Shown here piece after piece: positions 11,718 to 26,386 of a stretch of DNA of 64,000 nucleotides. The stretch is from assembly GCA_009761415.1 (NCBI GenBank), contig QUOL01000016.1:654113-718112 (forward strand). The letters run 5' to 3'. The position numbers and the translations under genes were made by a program. Source of the stretch: Sarcomyxa edulis (Eukaryota; Basidiomycota; Agaricomycetes; Agaricales; Mycenaceae). The notes under the pieces are model-generated. The model was given only the letters and a program-made list of their open reading frames with translations, was not told where the DNA came from and ran no database searches. Position 1 is the stretch's first letter; each line of letters starts with the position of its first letter.

Positions 11718-14581
11718 CTATTCCATCGCATGCGTTAGAGGATCCACGCAAATCACCCCATCCCGCTCGCTCCACGGGTATCCCCACCGGTGGACCCATT
11801 CACGCACACCTGTGGCCAACCGCGCTCGAGATGCTCCTCGAGCTACATCTTGTGTTCCCACATGTTTTTCTTCCCCGACAACAAGATACGCTGGAAATCA
11901 TATCAGTTAGCGCACTGCATTGTATGGAGCTACGAGGAATGACTCACCCAATCCATAGAAATGTTCGCGCTCAAGCTGTCAACTCATTAGCGAACGCACA
12001 TCAGCACAACATTTATATCACGTACTCCGAGTAAAAACTCTTCAAGAACCTCGGTCGCTTCATTGGCATGCAGCCCGTGCAGGTCAAGCATACTTTCCGT
12101 TCTTTCCTCTGGCGTACCATTTCCAGCTACGTCCTTGCTGGCGATCCCAAGGCAGACCCCCAGATTGGCACCGCAGAACTTGCCTCTGGCAGTTCTGTCC
12201 CCGGGGTCGTCTGACCAACTAGCATCTCTGGCTTTTACGGCCTGTTCTGCTATCTTAGCGCGTTCTCGCACAAGTTGACCAGCAGCTTCGACCATCTGAG
12301 TGGCCATCCTCCCGTTCATATCATGACCTTCTCTACTGAATCTTTTTGCGGCGGCTCCATCTCCACGTCTCCAGGCATCTGCCGCACGAGACAAGCAGGC
12401 GTTACGCGCAGCCCCGAGTCGCAAAGCGCGCTCTCGGTAGTCCATGTACAGCTTATTGATGGCAGCTCCAGTGGGCAACGTTGGCAATAACGCAGGAGCG
12501 CGCAGTTTGAGACGTGGTGAAGGTCTCGGGGCCACAATGGCTGAGCGATGATATAATGAATCAGCCTGATAACCCAATGCTTCTCGACGAGCAGCAAGCG
12601 TCTGATCGTCATTTTGTGAAGATTGTGGACCAGGGGCTACAGGCTTCTTCACGGCGGCGGCGAACCTAGTTCTGCCTGGATCATGATACTGCCCGTAACC
12701 ACCTCGTCCTCCTTTTCCATTGTCAAAGCCAAGAGCAGGAAATTCATCCGGAGGAGGGCTGTGGACCTGCGGCATCATGGGACCCATGACTGGTCCAAGA
12801 TTCACTCTGGACATGGCTATGTTTAGAGTGGACAGATCTACATTGGGAGGCAAGTGGTGTAAGAATTCGCAGGATTCCTGCTTTGCGCATGTCCCGCGTA
12901 GCCAGAAACGACATAAAGCACGTTCGAGATCGTGACTAAATGTTTGATCAGCATTTTGGCCGAGGCGAGAGAAACTTTGGAACCTACCTAAATCGACAGT
13001 CTGCGCGAAGGCATTCTCCTGCTACAAAATAGCGGCAGACCCGATTGCCCCCTTGGACAGGTCGTCCGTTCACATACCTAGGTGCCGAGCGACCAGGTGG
13101 AGGGCTGACATTTTGATATCCAGCGCGACCACCACCGCGGACCATCCCTGGACCATGGGCTTGCCCGTCGCGTCCGACAAGCGTCATTCTTGCGCCTTGT
13201 GGCTGTATCCTGGTCTGATTTGGAGTTGGTAATGCTCGATCAACTAGCCATGCCATAGCTCGGTCAAAATCGTAGCCATTGGCAGCAAGAGCATCTTCAA
13301 GCTCCGACGGTGCAAGGGTTGACCCGAACACAGAGCTGAGGACGTCAAAGGGTGTCATGCCATCGGTCAACATAGCAGCAGCTTCGGCTTCCATTTCAGC
13401 GGTATCTTGTTCAGGTGGGGACGGACCGGATGAATCCGACTCGACGTAGGAGTTTTGAAATTGACCTTGGTCCATGTACCGACGATCTTCTGGCGAATTG
13501 GAGGAGTTCGATGAATTTGACCATTGTGGGTCATACTCTGCGGAATGATAAGAGCGCGGCACTTCTTTAGGTTCTGTTGCAAAGGGGTTAAATTGATCGT
13601 CCTCGTCAATATCATCGTCAGGGCGGAGAGGAGAGCGCAAAGACGAGCTGGGTGTCATTGCTCGAGGGATAAAGGTCTGTTCAGGGACCAGAGGAGCAGC
13701 GATGGCAAGATTGGAAGTCGCTCGAGGTGAATTATGAGCCCATAAATCCGGAGATGGCGTTTCTGCGCGCATGCCAGCCGGAGAAGAAGCGGCAGAAAGG
13801 GGACGTTGTATAGGCTTGAATTCGTTTGCTTTTGCGTTCAAAAGACGTGGCGAGGATAAGGGAGATGCCGGGAGACTCGCAGTGAATTGAGCATGAGCGT
13901 AAGTAGCTTGCACATGCGCAAGGACCGGAGATGAAGTAGGCGAATAGTCCGATCTAGCAGTCATATACGAACTGGGCTGGTTTGTACCTGTCGCGAGGGG
14001 AGAGGTTACGGGAGTATGAGGTCGGCGAAAAATGAGTGCAAGAGGAGACGGAGGTGCAGAATTGGGGGTGTCAGGTCTAGCTGGGTATAAACGAGTCGAG
14101 TTAGTCGAAGTTCTAGAAGATGGTCGTGATATGGGACGACGAGTTGGGGTGAGGAAGAGGAACGGCACGCCGGCAACATCGTCTCTGTGCTTGTGCATGA
14201 GGTCCAGCACATTCTGCTCAAGCTGTAGCAATGGTTGTAATCAACATCAAGGCTATTGCAAGCGACTGAATCTATACTTACTGAATCCTCATCCATAGGA
14301 TAGGTTTCTTTGAGCAAGTCTTTAAGCTCTTCGGCGTGTTCGTGGTCGAGCAAAGCGACAACTTTATTCACAAACGAGTTGCTCACTCGTGGAGCATCAT
14401 CTCCCTCTACATCGCTGTCGCAACTGTCGACTCTCGAGTCAAAGCGAGTGTCCAATGGCTTGTGTTGCCTTGCGATTAATGAGAGCTGCGCGCGAGTGTG
14501 GGGAAAGCGCGGGGCTAAATCATTTATCGAGCCCGAGTCTGAGACATTACCAGAGTCGAAACCTGATACTGAGAGAGACAT
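11718..14581 (-). CDS. CUE-like, double CCCH zinc finger, DUF1771 and Smr domain protein
   Basis: A five-exon gene for a putative RNA-binding nuclease-like protein. Start ATG at 14581 (MSLSVSGFDSGNVSDSG); stop TAG at 11718. In order: an N-terminal helical region (VVALLDHEHAEELKDLLKET), a long Ser/Pro-rich linker, a CUE-like segment (LAPSELEDALAANGYDFDRA), two CCCH fingers, C-x7-C-x4-C-x3-H (CRYFVAGECLRADCRFSH) and C-x7-C-x5-C-x3-H (CRFWLRGTCAKQESCEFLH) joined across an intron, a DUF1771 helix pair (YRERALRLGAARNACLSRA), and a C-terminal Smr domain with LDLHGLHANEATEVLEEFL. Smr proteins with CUE domains, such as yeast Cue2, cleave mRNA on stalled ribosomes; a related quality-control job is inferred here. 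The usual GxGxH loop of Smr is replaced by GEEKHVGTQD. Confidence 0.85.
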
Positions 14582-14765
14582 CTAGCTGGAGTAAAAACGA
14601 GAGTAAAAAGCAAGTAAAAGTACAAGAAGGAGGATGGTATCTTGTCGGAATTCGAAAGAAGACGACCCTGGATAAGCGAGGTTCTACTCACGCCCGCCCG
14701 CAATAAGCTCGTTCCAGGCATGCTCATTTATTCTCCCTACTTTTATCAAAGTTTTTTTTATTTTT

Positions 14766-16324
14766 CTAAACATCCCACTGTGTCAACACATACTCTTCTC
14801 GCCAGCATTCCCGCCCTTCAAAATCCCCATCCTCGCTAACGCAACAATCTTTCGAACATGAAAAAATCAGACTAGTACCCCATTCCATCCCAACCTTTTC
14901 TTTAAGCGCTTGCTCAACGACCTTCCGTCTCTCTTCGTCGCTTAGTTTCTTTACCTTGTCATCTTCTGTCACCCTCAGAATATTGATCAGGTTTGGCATG
15001 AGCTGACACTCGAAGACACGGGTCGATTTGCAGAACGTGCAGCTTGGAATGGCAGAAGAGTCGTAGACGCGCTTTTGGGCATGCACGACCTTGAAATCTG
15101 GTTTTGTCACTGGAAGAGGCGGTGAAGGCGGCTTGGGGAAAAGACTGTCAAATACTTTATCCGATGCGAAGGGAAGTGGGACCCCCTTCAGATCGTAGCT
15201 GCAGCCAGTGTCAGAAGAGAAAGAATTATCGTGCAGCGAGATTCGACTCACCGAACACATTGTTCACCCTCATATCCCACTCGTTGAGTGAATCGTTCGA
15301 ACACCTCGTCAACATTCATGGAGTTCTCATACCCTTCAAATGCCCAACTGAAATCTTTGCTTCCCTTGCGATCACCTTCATTTGGGTCTTCAACATGAGT
15401 GTCTGCCGGCAATTTACTCTTTGGTGGCGGCAGGACATATTCCGACGACGTTGAAAGATATAATGGCGGATAAGATGGCGCAGACACCCACGGTGACTCT
15501 TCGAGAGTCGTGGACGCCATGGCAGTCAGAAGCGATTCCTCAGAGGACGCACCAGAGTCACTTTCTGTGTCACTCGCCTCAAGCTCTTGCTCTTGCTGAG
15601 GAGCAGGAGCTGGTGCATTACCGAATATCTGCGCACCCAATCCGAACGGGTTTGAAGCGCTATTGACTTGTAACTATCGACGGCCATCAGAATGAGATAT
15701 GATATACAGCATGAGAAACCCTACCGCGAAGGGATTTGGTTGCGAAGCTTGTTTTTTGCGCTGCGCGTCTGCCTCCGCTTTAGCTTGCTCTCGTTCTCGT
15801 CTTCGTGCAAGTTTTTTCTCCAATTTTGCGGCATACTTGTCATTGTATCGAAGGCCTCTCCAGGCACGCACACTGTCCGTGAATCCATCAGCACTCGGCA
15901 TCCCGATGGATTTGCAAAGATCACACCCACTCGACTTACCTCCCCTGTTTCCCTTGACAAGCGCCCTTTGCACATCCCCATATATAGAGAGCGCGATCCA
16001 TTGGGCTATCTTCAAAGGGGCACCACATCTGGACCAACAGCTCCATGGGTTGGAAACATGATTTGCAATGAGAGGAAGAGAAAGGCGGTTCATTTGACGG
16101 AAGGAACGCCTGGACGAATTGAAATTACATTCGATAGGCAAACGGTACATGTGCAAGAAGAATAATCGTACTGGATGCCCTCCGATTCGGGATACAGCAG
16201 CATCAGTCAGGTCCGATGCTGTGGTTATGGGACCATCAGGAACACCTAGTAGCACCGACGTCTCGACCTCTGATAAAACCTCATCATCCGAATCTGACCA
16301 ATCGTCTTGTACGAGTGGTGCCAT
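14766..16324 (-). CDS. TSR4: PDCD2/Tsr4-like ribosome assembly chaperone
   Basis: This gene encodes the PDCD2 family protein that, in yeast as Tsr4, escorts ribosomal protein uS5 (Rps2) co-translationally for 40S assembly. Start ATG at 16324 (MAPLVQDDWSDSDDEVLSE). The N-terminal part has VLLGVPDGPI, a TRASH-like zinc region around SSSHCKSCFQPMELLVQMWC and YIWGCAKGACQ, and SVRAWRGLRYNDKYAAKLEK before a charged KKLARRREREQAKAEAD segment. A variable acidic linker with TESDSGASSEES follows. The C-terminal PDCD2_C domain begins near DFSWAFEGYENSM and contains IPSCTFCKSTRVFECQLMPN, then IFSCSKDCC near the end. Length and order match the family. Four or more introns; stop at 14766. A divergent promoter separates it from the second Zn2Cys6 gene. 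Confidence 0.92.
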
Positions 16325-16758
16325 GTTAAGATACCTATGTGAAACAGGAGGATATTAGCAACCTGATATTTGAGAAACGGAAAGAGAATGGCGAAAGGAA
16401 GATCAGGAAAGCATGAATGGTATAATTTGATTGGGTCGTCATGTGTAACCGAGAAGAAAAAACTTCGACGCAGTCAAGTTCAGACTCGTCATCTAAAATT
16501 GTCTCATCTTGAGAGAAAAAAGGAAAGAGGAAAGAGGATTCACCTAGAAAGTTGTGTTGAGGAGGAGGAATCAAAGTTTCGAAATTTTATATGAGCTTCT
16601 GTCCACAACAGGTCTAAATAAGATCACGTGCCAATGCCGATCTCCGAAGAAGCGGCATCGTTTAGTCTCCGACTCCGAGACGACCGTCTTTGCTCTTGAA
16701 GCACCGCGACTGTTGCTGATCTCTTGAACTTACCCCGATCTTAGTACGCTTCACCTGC
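16325..16758. promoter_or_regulatory. Shared 434-bp divergent promoter region, TSR4 / Zn2Cys6 paralog 2
   Basis: The start codons of the Tsr4-like gene (-) and the second Zn2Cys6 gene (+) lie 434 bp apart, head to head, so both promoters must sit here. The side nearer Tsr4 is A/G-rich with the sense strand of several AGGAAAG and GAAAAAA runs. No clear TATA box is visible. Confidence 0.6.
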
Positions 16759-19700
16759 ATGGCTTCTTCGTCTTTTAGAAACAAAGACGACTCCGACAAT
16801 ACCCCTCTCGTAGCAAGACACAAACGAAGATCTCAAGCTCTATCCTGTGCCGAGTGTCGAAGGTATACGCTTGTTCTCGTCTCGATAGCATCATCCTGAC
16901 TCTAGTTTTATCAGGTTGAAACTAAAGTAATATCAGCTTATCATTCCATGTCCTTTTGATAGCTGAAGCTATCTCAAACATTAGGTGCAGTCGCGTCTTT
17001 CGTGAGTTGTTGTACCTAACATCGGTCCACTAGAAGGATAACTCACACTCTGTTCATCAGCCTGCAGGTGACTACATTTCCATTTTGATTTGATTAGAGC
17101 ATGCTGAATAGGACTCTAGTAATTGCGTCAAGAAAGGGTGCTCCGCTATTTGTCCCGATGGTGAGCGTGTTCAACATCACCGGCATTGCTCGATATTTAC
17201 ATCTCGGTTCAAGGCTCTCTCACGACTGGGAAGGGAAACAGGCAAGAAGAAACCTCACGACAACAAACTCGGCTATTGACCTTTTCCAACGCAGATTTGT
17301 GCTAGCGAATACTGAGGACCTGCATGATAAGATTGGACAACTGTCGAATCGCGTGCGAGCTCTAGAGGATGCCCTGGCAGAAGTACACGCGTCGGTCTCG
17401 CACGACTCACACCCTTTACTCACCGAAGAGCTTTTACGGATCAAACATCCATTAGAACGGGAAAGACCCAATGACGCCCCTCTGAAGGAAGAACAAGCCG
17501 AAGTCAGTGACCCCCTAGACTCCATGGGTTCCTTGTGAGTGGCCTCGTTAAGAGTTACTTTGGTCTACATCTCATGCTTCTCAGAGCTATTTCTGAGAAA
17601 GGACGGTCGACTTTCTTTGGGCAGACAGCAAATTCATGGGTACGAAAGCACAGCGCCTGACATCTGAACTAACATACTCATTGCGATTGTGATAGTATCT
17701 ACTCAAGGTAACTCGGTTTTTCGGATGATTGTCGCCATGCTCACCTTCCGTTTCAGAACGAAGAAGGATCCGAAGAAGAAGAAACCGCGCGTTTGGAATT
17801 TCCACTCCCATCCGATGTTCCGTGGCTCAACTACGCATTCCCATTTACTCCCTCTATTGCCAAGACTGCAGAGGGAGTGCGAGGCTCGATAATCAGCCTC
17901 CTTCCGACAGCCTCAATAGCTCGCAGGTTCATTGGAATCTATTACCGACATGCCGGTTGGATGTGAGTAATCCGGCAGACTATATACGTTTCATCTGATA
18001 TGTACCTATCTAGGTATACCCCCATCACCGAAGCCGATTTTTACGACACTGTCTTTGTGCCCGTCTATGACCCAAATGGGACACACGAGGGTACTGTTGC
18101 TTCGCACAGCCTCGCAATCCTATACATGGTTCTGGCTCTTGGCACCCTTATGGACCTCGACCGCCCTTCACATTCCTCGGAGGCGACACACTATTATCAG
18201 CTGGCCCGTGCGGCACTGTCTCTAGACTCCGTCTTCGAAGAGCAGACCATAACGGGGATACAAGCGTTGGTAAGTCGTGTGGCGTTTTCTCGTAACGTAT
18301 CTTACTTATCGCCTTTCAAGTTGCTGATGTGTCATTTCATGTTCCTAAACAACATCGAAGGACCCCGTTGGGCTATAATGGGTCTCGTTGTAAAACTGGC
18401 ACATAGCGTAAGTACAATGTTTGGCTTTTAGTTTTACTGACCGCCCAATGACTATGAATATGCTAGGTCGGGCTACGTAAGGCGTCTGAATTTTCAAGAT
18501 AATTCTGATTCTGACCTGTTTCGTCAAGATCGCGATAGCAATATATGGAATCTTAGTCCAGAAGAGACGCATAAACGTCGGAGTCTCATGTGGGAGATAT
18601 ACACCTATGACTCATGGCAGGTCAGTAGACTGTCTTCATTTTCGCTTGAGAGACTGTAAGCGATTTCTCTAGAGCCTGACATTTGGAAGACCACCCTCGT
18701 TTGCGCTGGCTCATATTGACTGCAAAATGGCCCACGAAACGACCCGAAATGCCTCAGGCGAAATTGAAATGAGCTGTACGCCTACCAGCTTCATCGTGAG
18801 GTTTTCTCTAACGTGTCCGCTTGCATCTTATTAGTTGCCGCTTGGAAACACAGATTCTGTTCGCAATGCCTGAGCGTTGTCCATGATCAAGCATTTGGTG
18901 CTCGAACTCCAAATTATAAAACTCTGCAGGAGCTGGATAAAAAGGTCCGAATGTTTTATGTTCCGCCATCTCTCCAAGTCCCGGGATTTGGAGGGGCCAA
19001 GATAGGCGTTGACTTAGATCAACCGACGATAGAATTGACTATGCAGCGATACATCGCTTTCGCTATCAGGGAAATCAGTCAGCATCGTCTCCAACCAAGC
19101 TTTTTGACAGCGCACTAATCGATTTCACTCCAGCTTTGTTCTATATGCACCGTGGCTTTTTTGCGAAAGCATTAGAAGAACAGCCCGTTGATCCTATGGG
19201 TAGCAAGTATGCACCGTCGGTCCTGGCGGCATACGGAAGCGCGTGCTCTTTCGTTGGGCTTGTGGAGGTACAGTCGTAAACATATCCAAGATTCTTTCCT
19301 CTCTTACGCTTTTACAGTCATTATTCAAACAACAACCAGGGCTCACTGAGCGAATGTGGTTCTTGTTTACACACGTATTCTCCTGTGCGGTGAGTCGTGA
19401 AAGGCCACCTATCCCACAGCATTCGTATATTGAGCCTCTGAACAATAGATTGTACTCGGCTCTATTGCTGTGAAGTCTCAAATGGCTCTCGCTCCGTCTG
19501 CCCTCTCACACCTCGAGTCTGCACATAACTTGTTCAGTCAAGTGTCCCAGAACCCTCGAGCTGCCAAAGTTTTAGTACGTGTCAACCACTAAACAAACTG
19601 GAAGTCTCTTCTAACGGCAGATCTTTAGCCCATTTTACAAAAACTGAAGGAGCGTGCACATTCTGCCTTGTCTCATTCTAGCCCACAAGGCAATGTGGAA

Positions 19701-20195
19701 ACAACAAGATCTTCTTTCTTTAGCCCGAGCGTCAAGAGCGAAGCTGACGAACTCTCTACCCTCGGGGGTATGACACGGTTAGTGTCCCGTAGAACATCAT
19801 CCTCGCCTTCTACGCCATCACATGCTGGCTCAAGCCCTTTATCACAACCAGCTTTGACGCCACCTCCACCTCCACCAGAAGATCGTGTTTCAAGTCCCAT
19901 TGCAGAACCTCCAATAACATGGCAAGATTACGGCGATATCCAGAATTTCGAATTTTCGCCTTACGATGGATCCATGTCACAGAATATGCCACAACATTAT
20001 GGGGGTATGGGGGCCAGTCACCTGCAGTCGATGGAGGTGATGCCTCAATATTATGCACCATATCAAGAATTACCTCCTTTCAGCAGAGGAGGGTATACCC
20101 AACCCTCTCTGACACACAGTCTAGGAGACCCCCAAGCTATCCCGGATCTGAATTTCTCATGGCAAAACTTCATGTCTCAGTTCAAACAGGTATAA
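16759..20195 (+). CDS. Zn2Cys6 fungal-specific transcription factor (paralog 2)
   Basis: Starts at ATG 16759 (MASSSFRNKDDSDNTPLVAR). A basic stretch RHKRRSQ precedes a zinc cluster spread over five small exons: CAECRRLKLKCSRVFPCSNC then VKKGCSAICPDG, with the same C-x2-C-x6-C-x5-C-x2-C-x8-C spacing as the gene at 4551-8094. A coiled coil LHDKIGQLSNRVRALEDALA follows, then a fungal_trans domain (ILYMVLALGTLMDLD, IQALLLMCHFMFLNN, IYTYDSWQSLTFGRPPS, HDQAFGARTPNYKTLQELD). The tail carries ELSTLGGMTRLVSRR and ends SWQNFMSQFKQV at TAA 20193-20195. One intron near 17244 appears to use a GC donor. It lacks the polyglutamine tract of its paralog. Targets unknown. Some central exon junctions, around 18780-18830 and 19090-19130, are not resolved. 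Confidence 0.85.
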
Positions 20196-20384
20196 TTATA
20201 CTTCCCATTGCCCCAGTGTTTTATACGTAAATACCTACGCTCAATACCTCTCGTGAATACTGTATTTTTATCGCTATATCCTACCAGTGGTCAATTTATA
20301 ATTTGAATTGCGACTGAGTTGGAAATTCGAGTTCGACAGTCTATTAGTATTCGAGCCTCAACTTAACCTGGACCGCTTCATAGC

Positions 20385-23416
<3,032 letters not shown>

Positions 23417-23724
23417 ACGTAGTCTTGTGCGATGTATTATTTGGTTCCTATCGTTCCATCCGGTTCACAATCGCCAAACTAAGCAGAGAACTCATACCCG
23501 ACGTTGTTATACAAAGTCTGGGGATGTCTGGTCGTTTCGTCTCTGAGTGAAGGCAATATAGCATTATGTAGCAGTAAGATAAAGAATTTCAAGCAAAGGA
23601 TTACGAATAGATTATTTTTGTGGAGAGTGAGATCTATAGCCCTGAGGTTCGAGTCAAGATCTGCCTATATACGAACTTCCCGTAGAACCTCTCTCTTGAC
23701 GGATGACTATATTTGTCAATAATG

Positions 23725-24592
23725 TCATTCCTTTTTCATCGTACGCTTAGCGGCATCGGCAAACGAGGCGTGATTCGGTGAATCCAAATTTCTTTTCATG
23801 GTGTGCCCATGAACGAAAAATGGACAACCGGATTTGGCCCGGATATCGATTATCAGGTTGATGTTGAGCTGTTTGTCGGATGAGAGATTTCGAGAGGAAC
23901 AAAGGAACAAAAGAAGTTCGGTGGCGGAGGAAGATGTGCTAGTATGTCGCCGGCTTGACTGACTCGACGGGAATATCGCATAGGTTGCAAGCATAGGCGT
24001 CAAGATATGAAGGGCAGTTGTAGCCCATAATCGAATGTACGGGCGAGTAGGACTATACTGGAGATTCGAGAAGGCGTCTGGCCAGTCATAGCTTCTTGAT
24101 TGATCGTTTAGCGGCACGTACCACAGACGCGCAAGAACGATTGGGCCCAGTTCGTGTTCGGAAACCACAGCACAGTTCGAAGCGGAGCTCTCTTATGACT
24201 ATATGCCATCGGAGAGAGCAGGGTGCAAAAGGGCTGAGGGTGGGGTCACCTAGAATCCACAAATCGAGACAAGCCTCGACATGTCGCTATGCAGAAAATC
24301 ATTTTCGACGGTGGTGGGAGACGAAGAGTTTTGGACGCCTGACGAGTTCTAGAATAAAGACTCGAGCTGGATCAAATGGGGCTCTGGTCTCTACCTCATT
24401 CCTTTTGGTTGAGTTTTTGGTGAGAGGGAAGTCAACGTGCCGTAGTAGTGATTGGTCGACCAGTGTGTTCCAGGGAGTCAGGCCCTGGGGTAGTAGCACT
24501 TGCAACTCATCTGAATAAGGAGAAGCAGAGTGGCACCTACGACTGTCAGCTGGCGGAAGATACGTTGCTGTCTGGTCGTTGGAATAGGACAT
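23725..24592 (-). CDS. Orphan protein, probable gene with unresolved splicing
   Basis: Two long open segments on the minus strand look coding. The first runs from ATG 24592 (MSYSNDQTATYLPPADSRR) through LQVLLPQGLTPWNTLVDQSL to about 24299. The second ends at TGA 23725 and contains YSPTRPYIRLWATTALHILT, TELLLFLCSSRNLSSDKQLN and a basic C terminus ADAAKRTMKKE. They can be joined through one or two introns in the 24100-24310 interval, but several donors and acceptors compete. No domain is recognised. It lies convergent to the zinc transporter and divergent from the first LYC1-like gene, only 68 bp from its start. It could also be two pieces of non-coding sequence. Confidence 0.4.
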
Positions 24593-24660
24593 GTCGGCGC
24601 AGGTCCACGGAGCACCCTGATCGATCGACGGTCACCGACTTGAAGTTGCGACGCATACAT

Positions 24661-26099
24661 ATGTCAGACGTTCCGTTATCCTCGTTATCCTTGTTCGCTG
24701 CTACGCCAGAGCAAGTTTTGGAATCTAGAAAGAGGTCTTTTCATTTCTGGGGAACAAGCTCGGGATGGACTCTAGAGAGTTACCTTTTACGCGACGCAAC
24801 TTGCGATGCGTTCGAAGCTGCTAGAGATGGCAAGTTGATCACTTGGTATGCCCAATATCCTTCATTGTGAATTTGTCATCGAAAACTCACTAGAGTTCGA
24901 GGGTGTTGGCCCCAAGAGATGACCCTACCACCTTAGACTTTGCATGTTCGTGCAAAACGTAGGTTCTAGACTCTGAAGTTTTAGGTTCAGAGACGACAAT
25001 TGGCTAATTCACTGTTCAAAGATATCGTCGTAAAGGACTGGTTCTTCAGCGTCTCAGAACAAACTCTAATACGATTCAGAGACCGGATGTCGAAGAAGTG
25101 ACATGTTACGGTATCGCGACTGTCTACACTGCACCCTCCAAGCGGGGCCATGGATATGCTCGACATATGATGCGTCTGCTGCACTGGGCAATCGCGCCCG
25201 ACAGTGCTTTTACAGCGCCTTTCCCGGAGGAATCGTGGGGTGCACCTCCCTCAAAAGTGGATGAAGCCCATTACGCCCGATTTTCGTCACTTTGGAGTGA
25301 TGTTGGCCGCAACTTCTACGAATCTTGTGGACCATCACCTACGGTGCATAATGGAGGATGGGTAGTCCGAGATGTACAATCGACGGTGTGGCGCGTCGAG
25401 ACAGGTGGATCTGCACAGGCCAAGGAAGATTACGATGAATGGCAGTGGTTAGACAAAACTGGCGTGGAGAGGATCTGGAAGGAGGAAGCAGAGGAGATCA
25501 AGAAAGATGTACTGTTGGCCTGGGACTCTCTGACGCTCGGGAAAGTATTGTTCACTTATCTGCCGCATGAGGGTACAGGTGCATTTCTATATCAGAGGAA
25601 CACATTGGCTGTAGAAAAGGTATTTGTTCGATTCTCATCAAGTCGAGTAGGTGATTCTGAATTTGAAGACTATGCGACAGGTGACACCTCCTGTCGAGAC
25701 CTTTGGTGTTGTAAGCCGAGCGGACAGAAGATTGTTTGCTACTTGGGCTATGGATATACGGCCGCCATCGCCCCCGACATTGATTATCACGCGGATTCGG
25801 GCAACGCCAACCACATTTGAGGCCCTCCTGGAGAAGGTCACGGAGTCAGCTAGAATACATGGTATGAACCGAGTGGAAGTGTGGAATTTGGACAAGTCAC
25901 TCGCGAAATTGGCAACCAAACTTGGTGGCCAAACGGCCCCTCTTCGAGAACATCTCGCGTCATTTAAATGGTATGGGGCAGAGGTGGCAGAAGACATCGT
26001 CTGGGTATTCAACGAGAAGTGCGTTGGTTTGATTGCTATCATCGAGGTTGAGTTTTCCAACGTTTACACGGTCAATGCTGTAGGTTCTGCTGGTGTTAG
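24661..26099 (+). CDS. LYC1-like GNAT acetyltransferase, tandem copy A
   Basis: Starts at ATG 24661 (MSDVPLSSLSLFAATPEQVL). The N-terminal half is a GNAT-type fold: LESYLLRDATCDAFEAARDG, VLAPRDDPTTLDFACSCKT, then CYGIATVYTAPSKRGHGYAR, where RGHGYA matches the acetyl-CoA binding motif Q/R-x-x-G-x-G/A. The C-terminal half, including KVLFTYLPHEGTGAFLYQRN and ATWAMDIRPPSPPTLIITRI, matches the C-terminal domain of fungal LYC1-type proteins, named for the Yarrowia lysine acetyltransferase. Substrate here is unproven. The last intron (donor after NEK) leads to a four-residue final exon FCWC and stop TAG at 26097-26099. A 61-nt intron at 25620-25680 has no counterpart in copy B. The two copies are about 60-70 percent alike by eye. 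Confidence 0.75.
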
Positions 26100-26156
26100 G
26101 ATCTAGGGACAGGTATGTGGATATACTCTTTTTACTCAGTCTTCGGAACATATGAA

Positions 26157-26162
26157 AATAAA
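26157..26162 (+). terminator. Candidate polyadenylation signal AATAAA after LYC1-like copy A
   Basis: AATAAA lies about 58 nt past the stop codon of copy A, in an A-rich context, and before the promoter of copy B at 26387. Position is right for a 3' end signal; use is not shown. Confidence 0.4.
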
Positions 26163-26386
26163 ATTGCTCTGGAATTGCATGCCATCCTTGAAAGTTGTAC
26201 TAACAGTTCCAGTGATGCACTTCCTGAAGGTCAGAGGTTGGTTAGAGGAACTGATCACTTAGGATTGAGAGATTGAGATGATCGTCATTCAACAACCTTC
26301 TTGAACGACCCAGTGCCATTTGCACCCATTCGACTCGCAGTTGCACTTTCTCTGCCCTATTCAAGAGGTATCTGCCTGAGACCACA

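Noticed and set aside
15692..16165. 157-codon plus-strand open frame
   Set aside because: Antisense to the Tsr4-like gene, which is certain from its zinc motifs.
23640..23665. tRNA-like B box GGTTCGAGTC on the plus strand
   Set aside because: No upstream A box or pairing arms.
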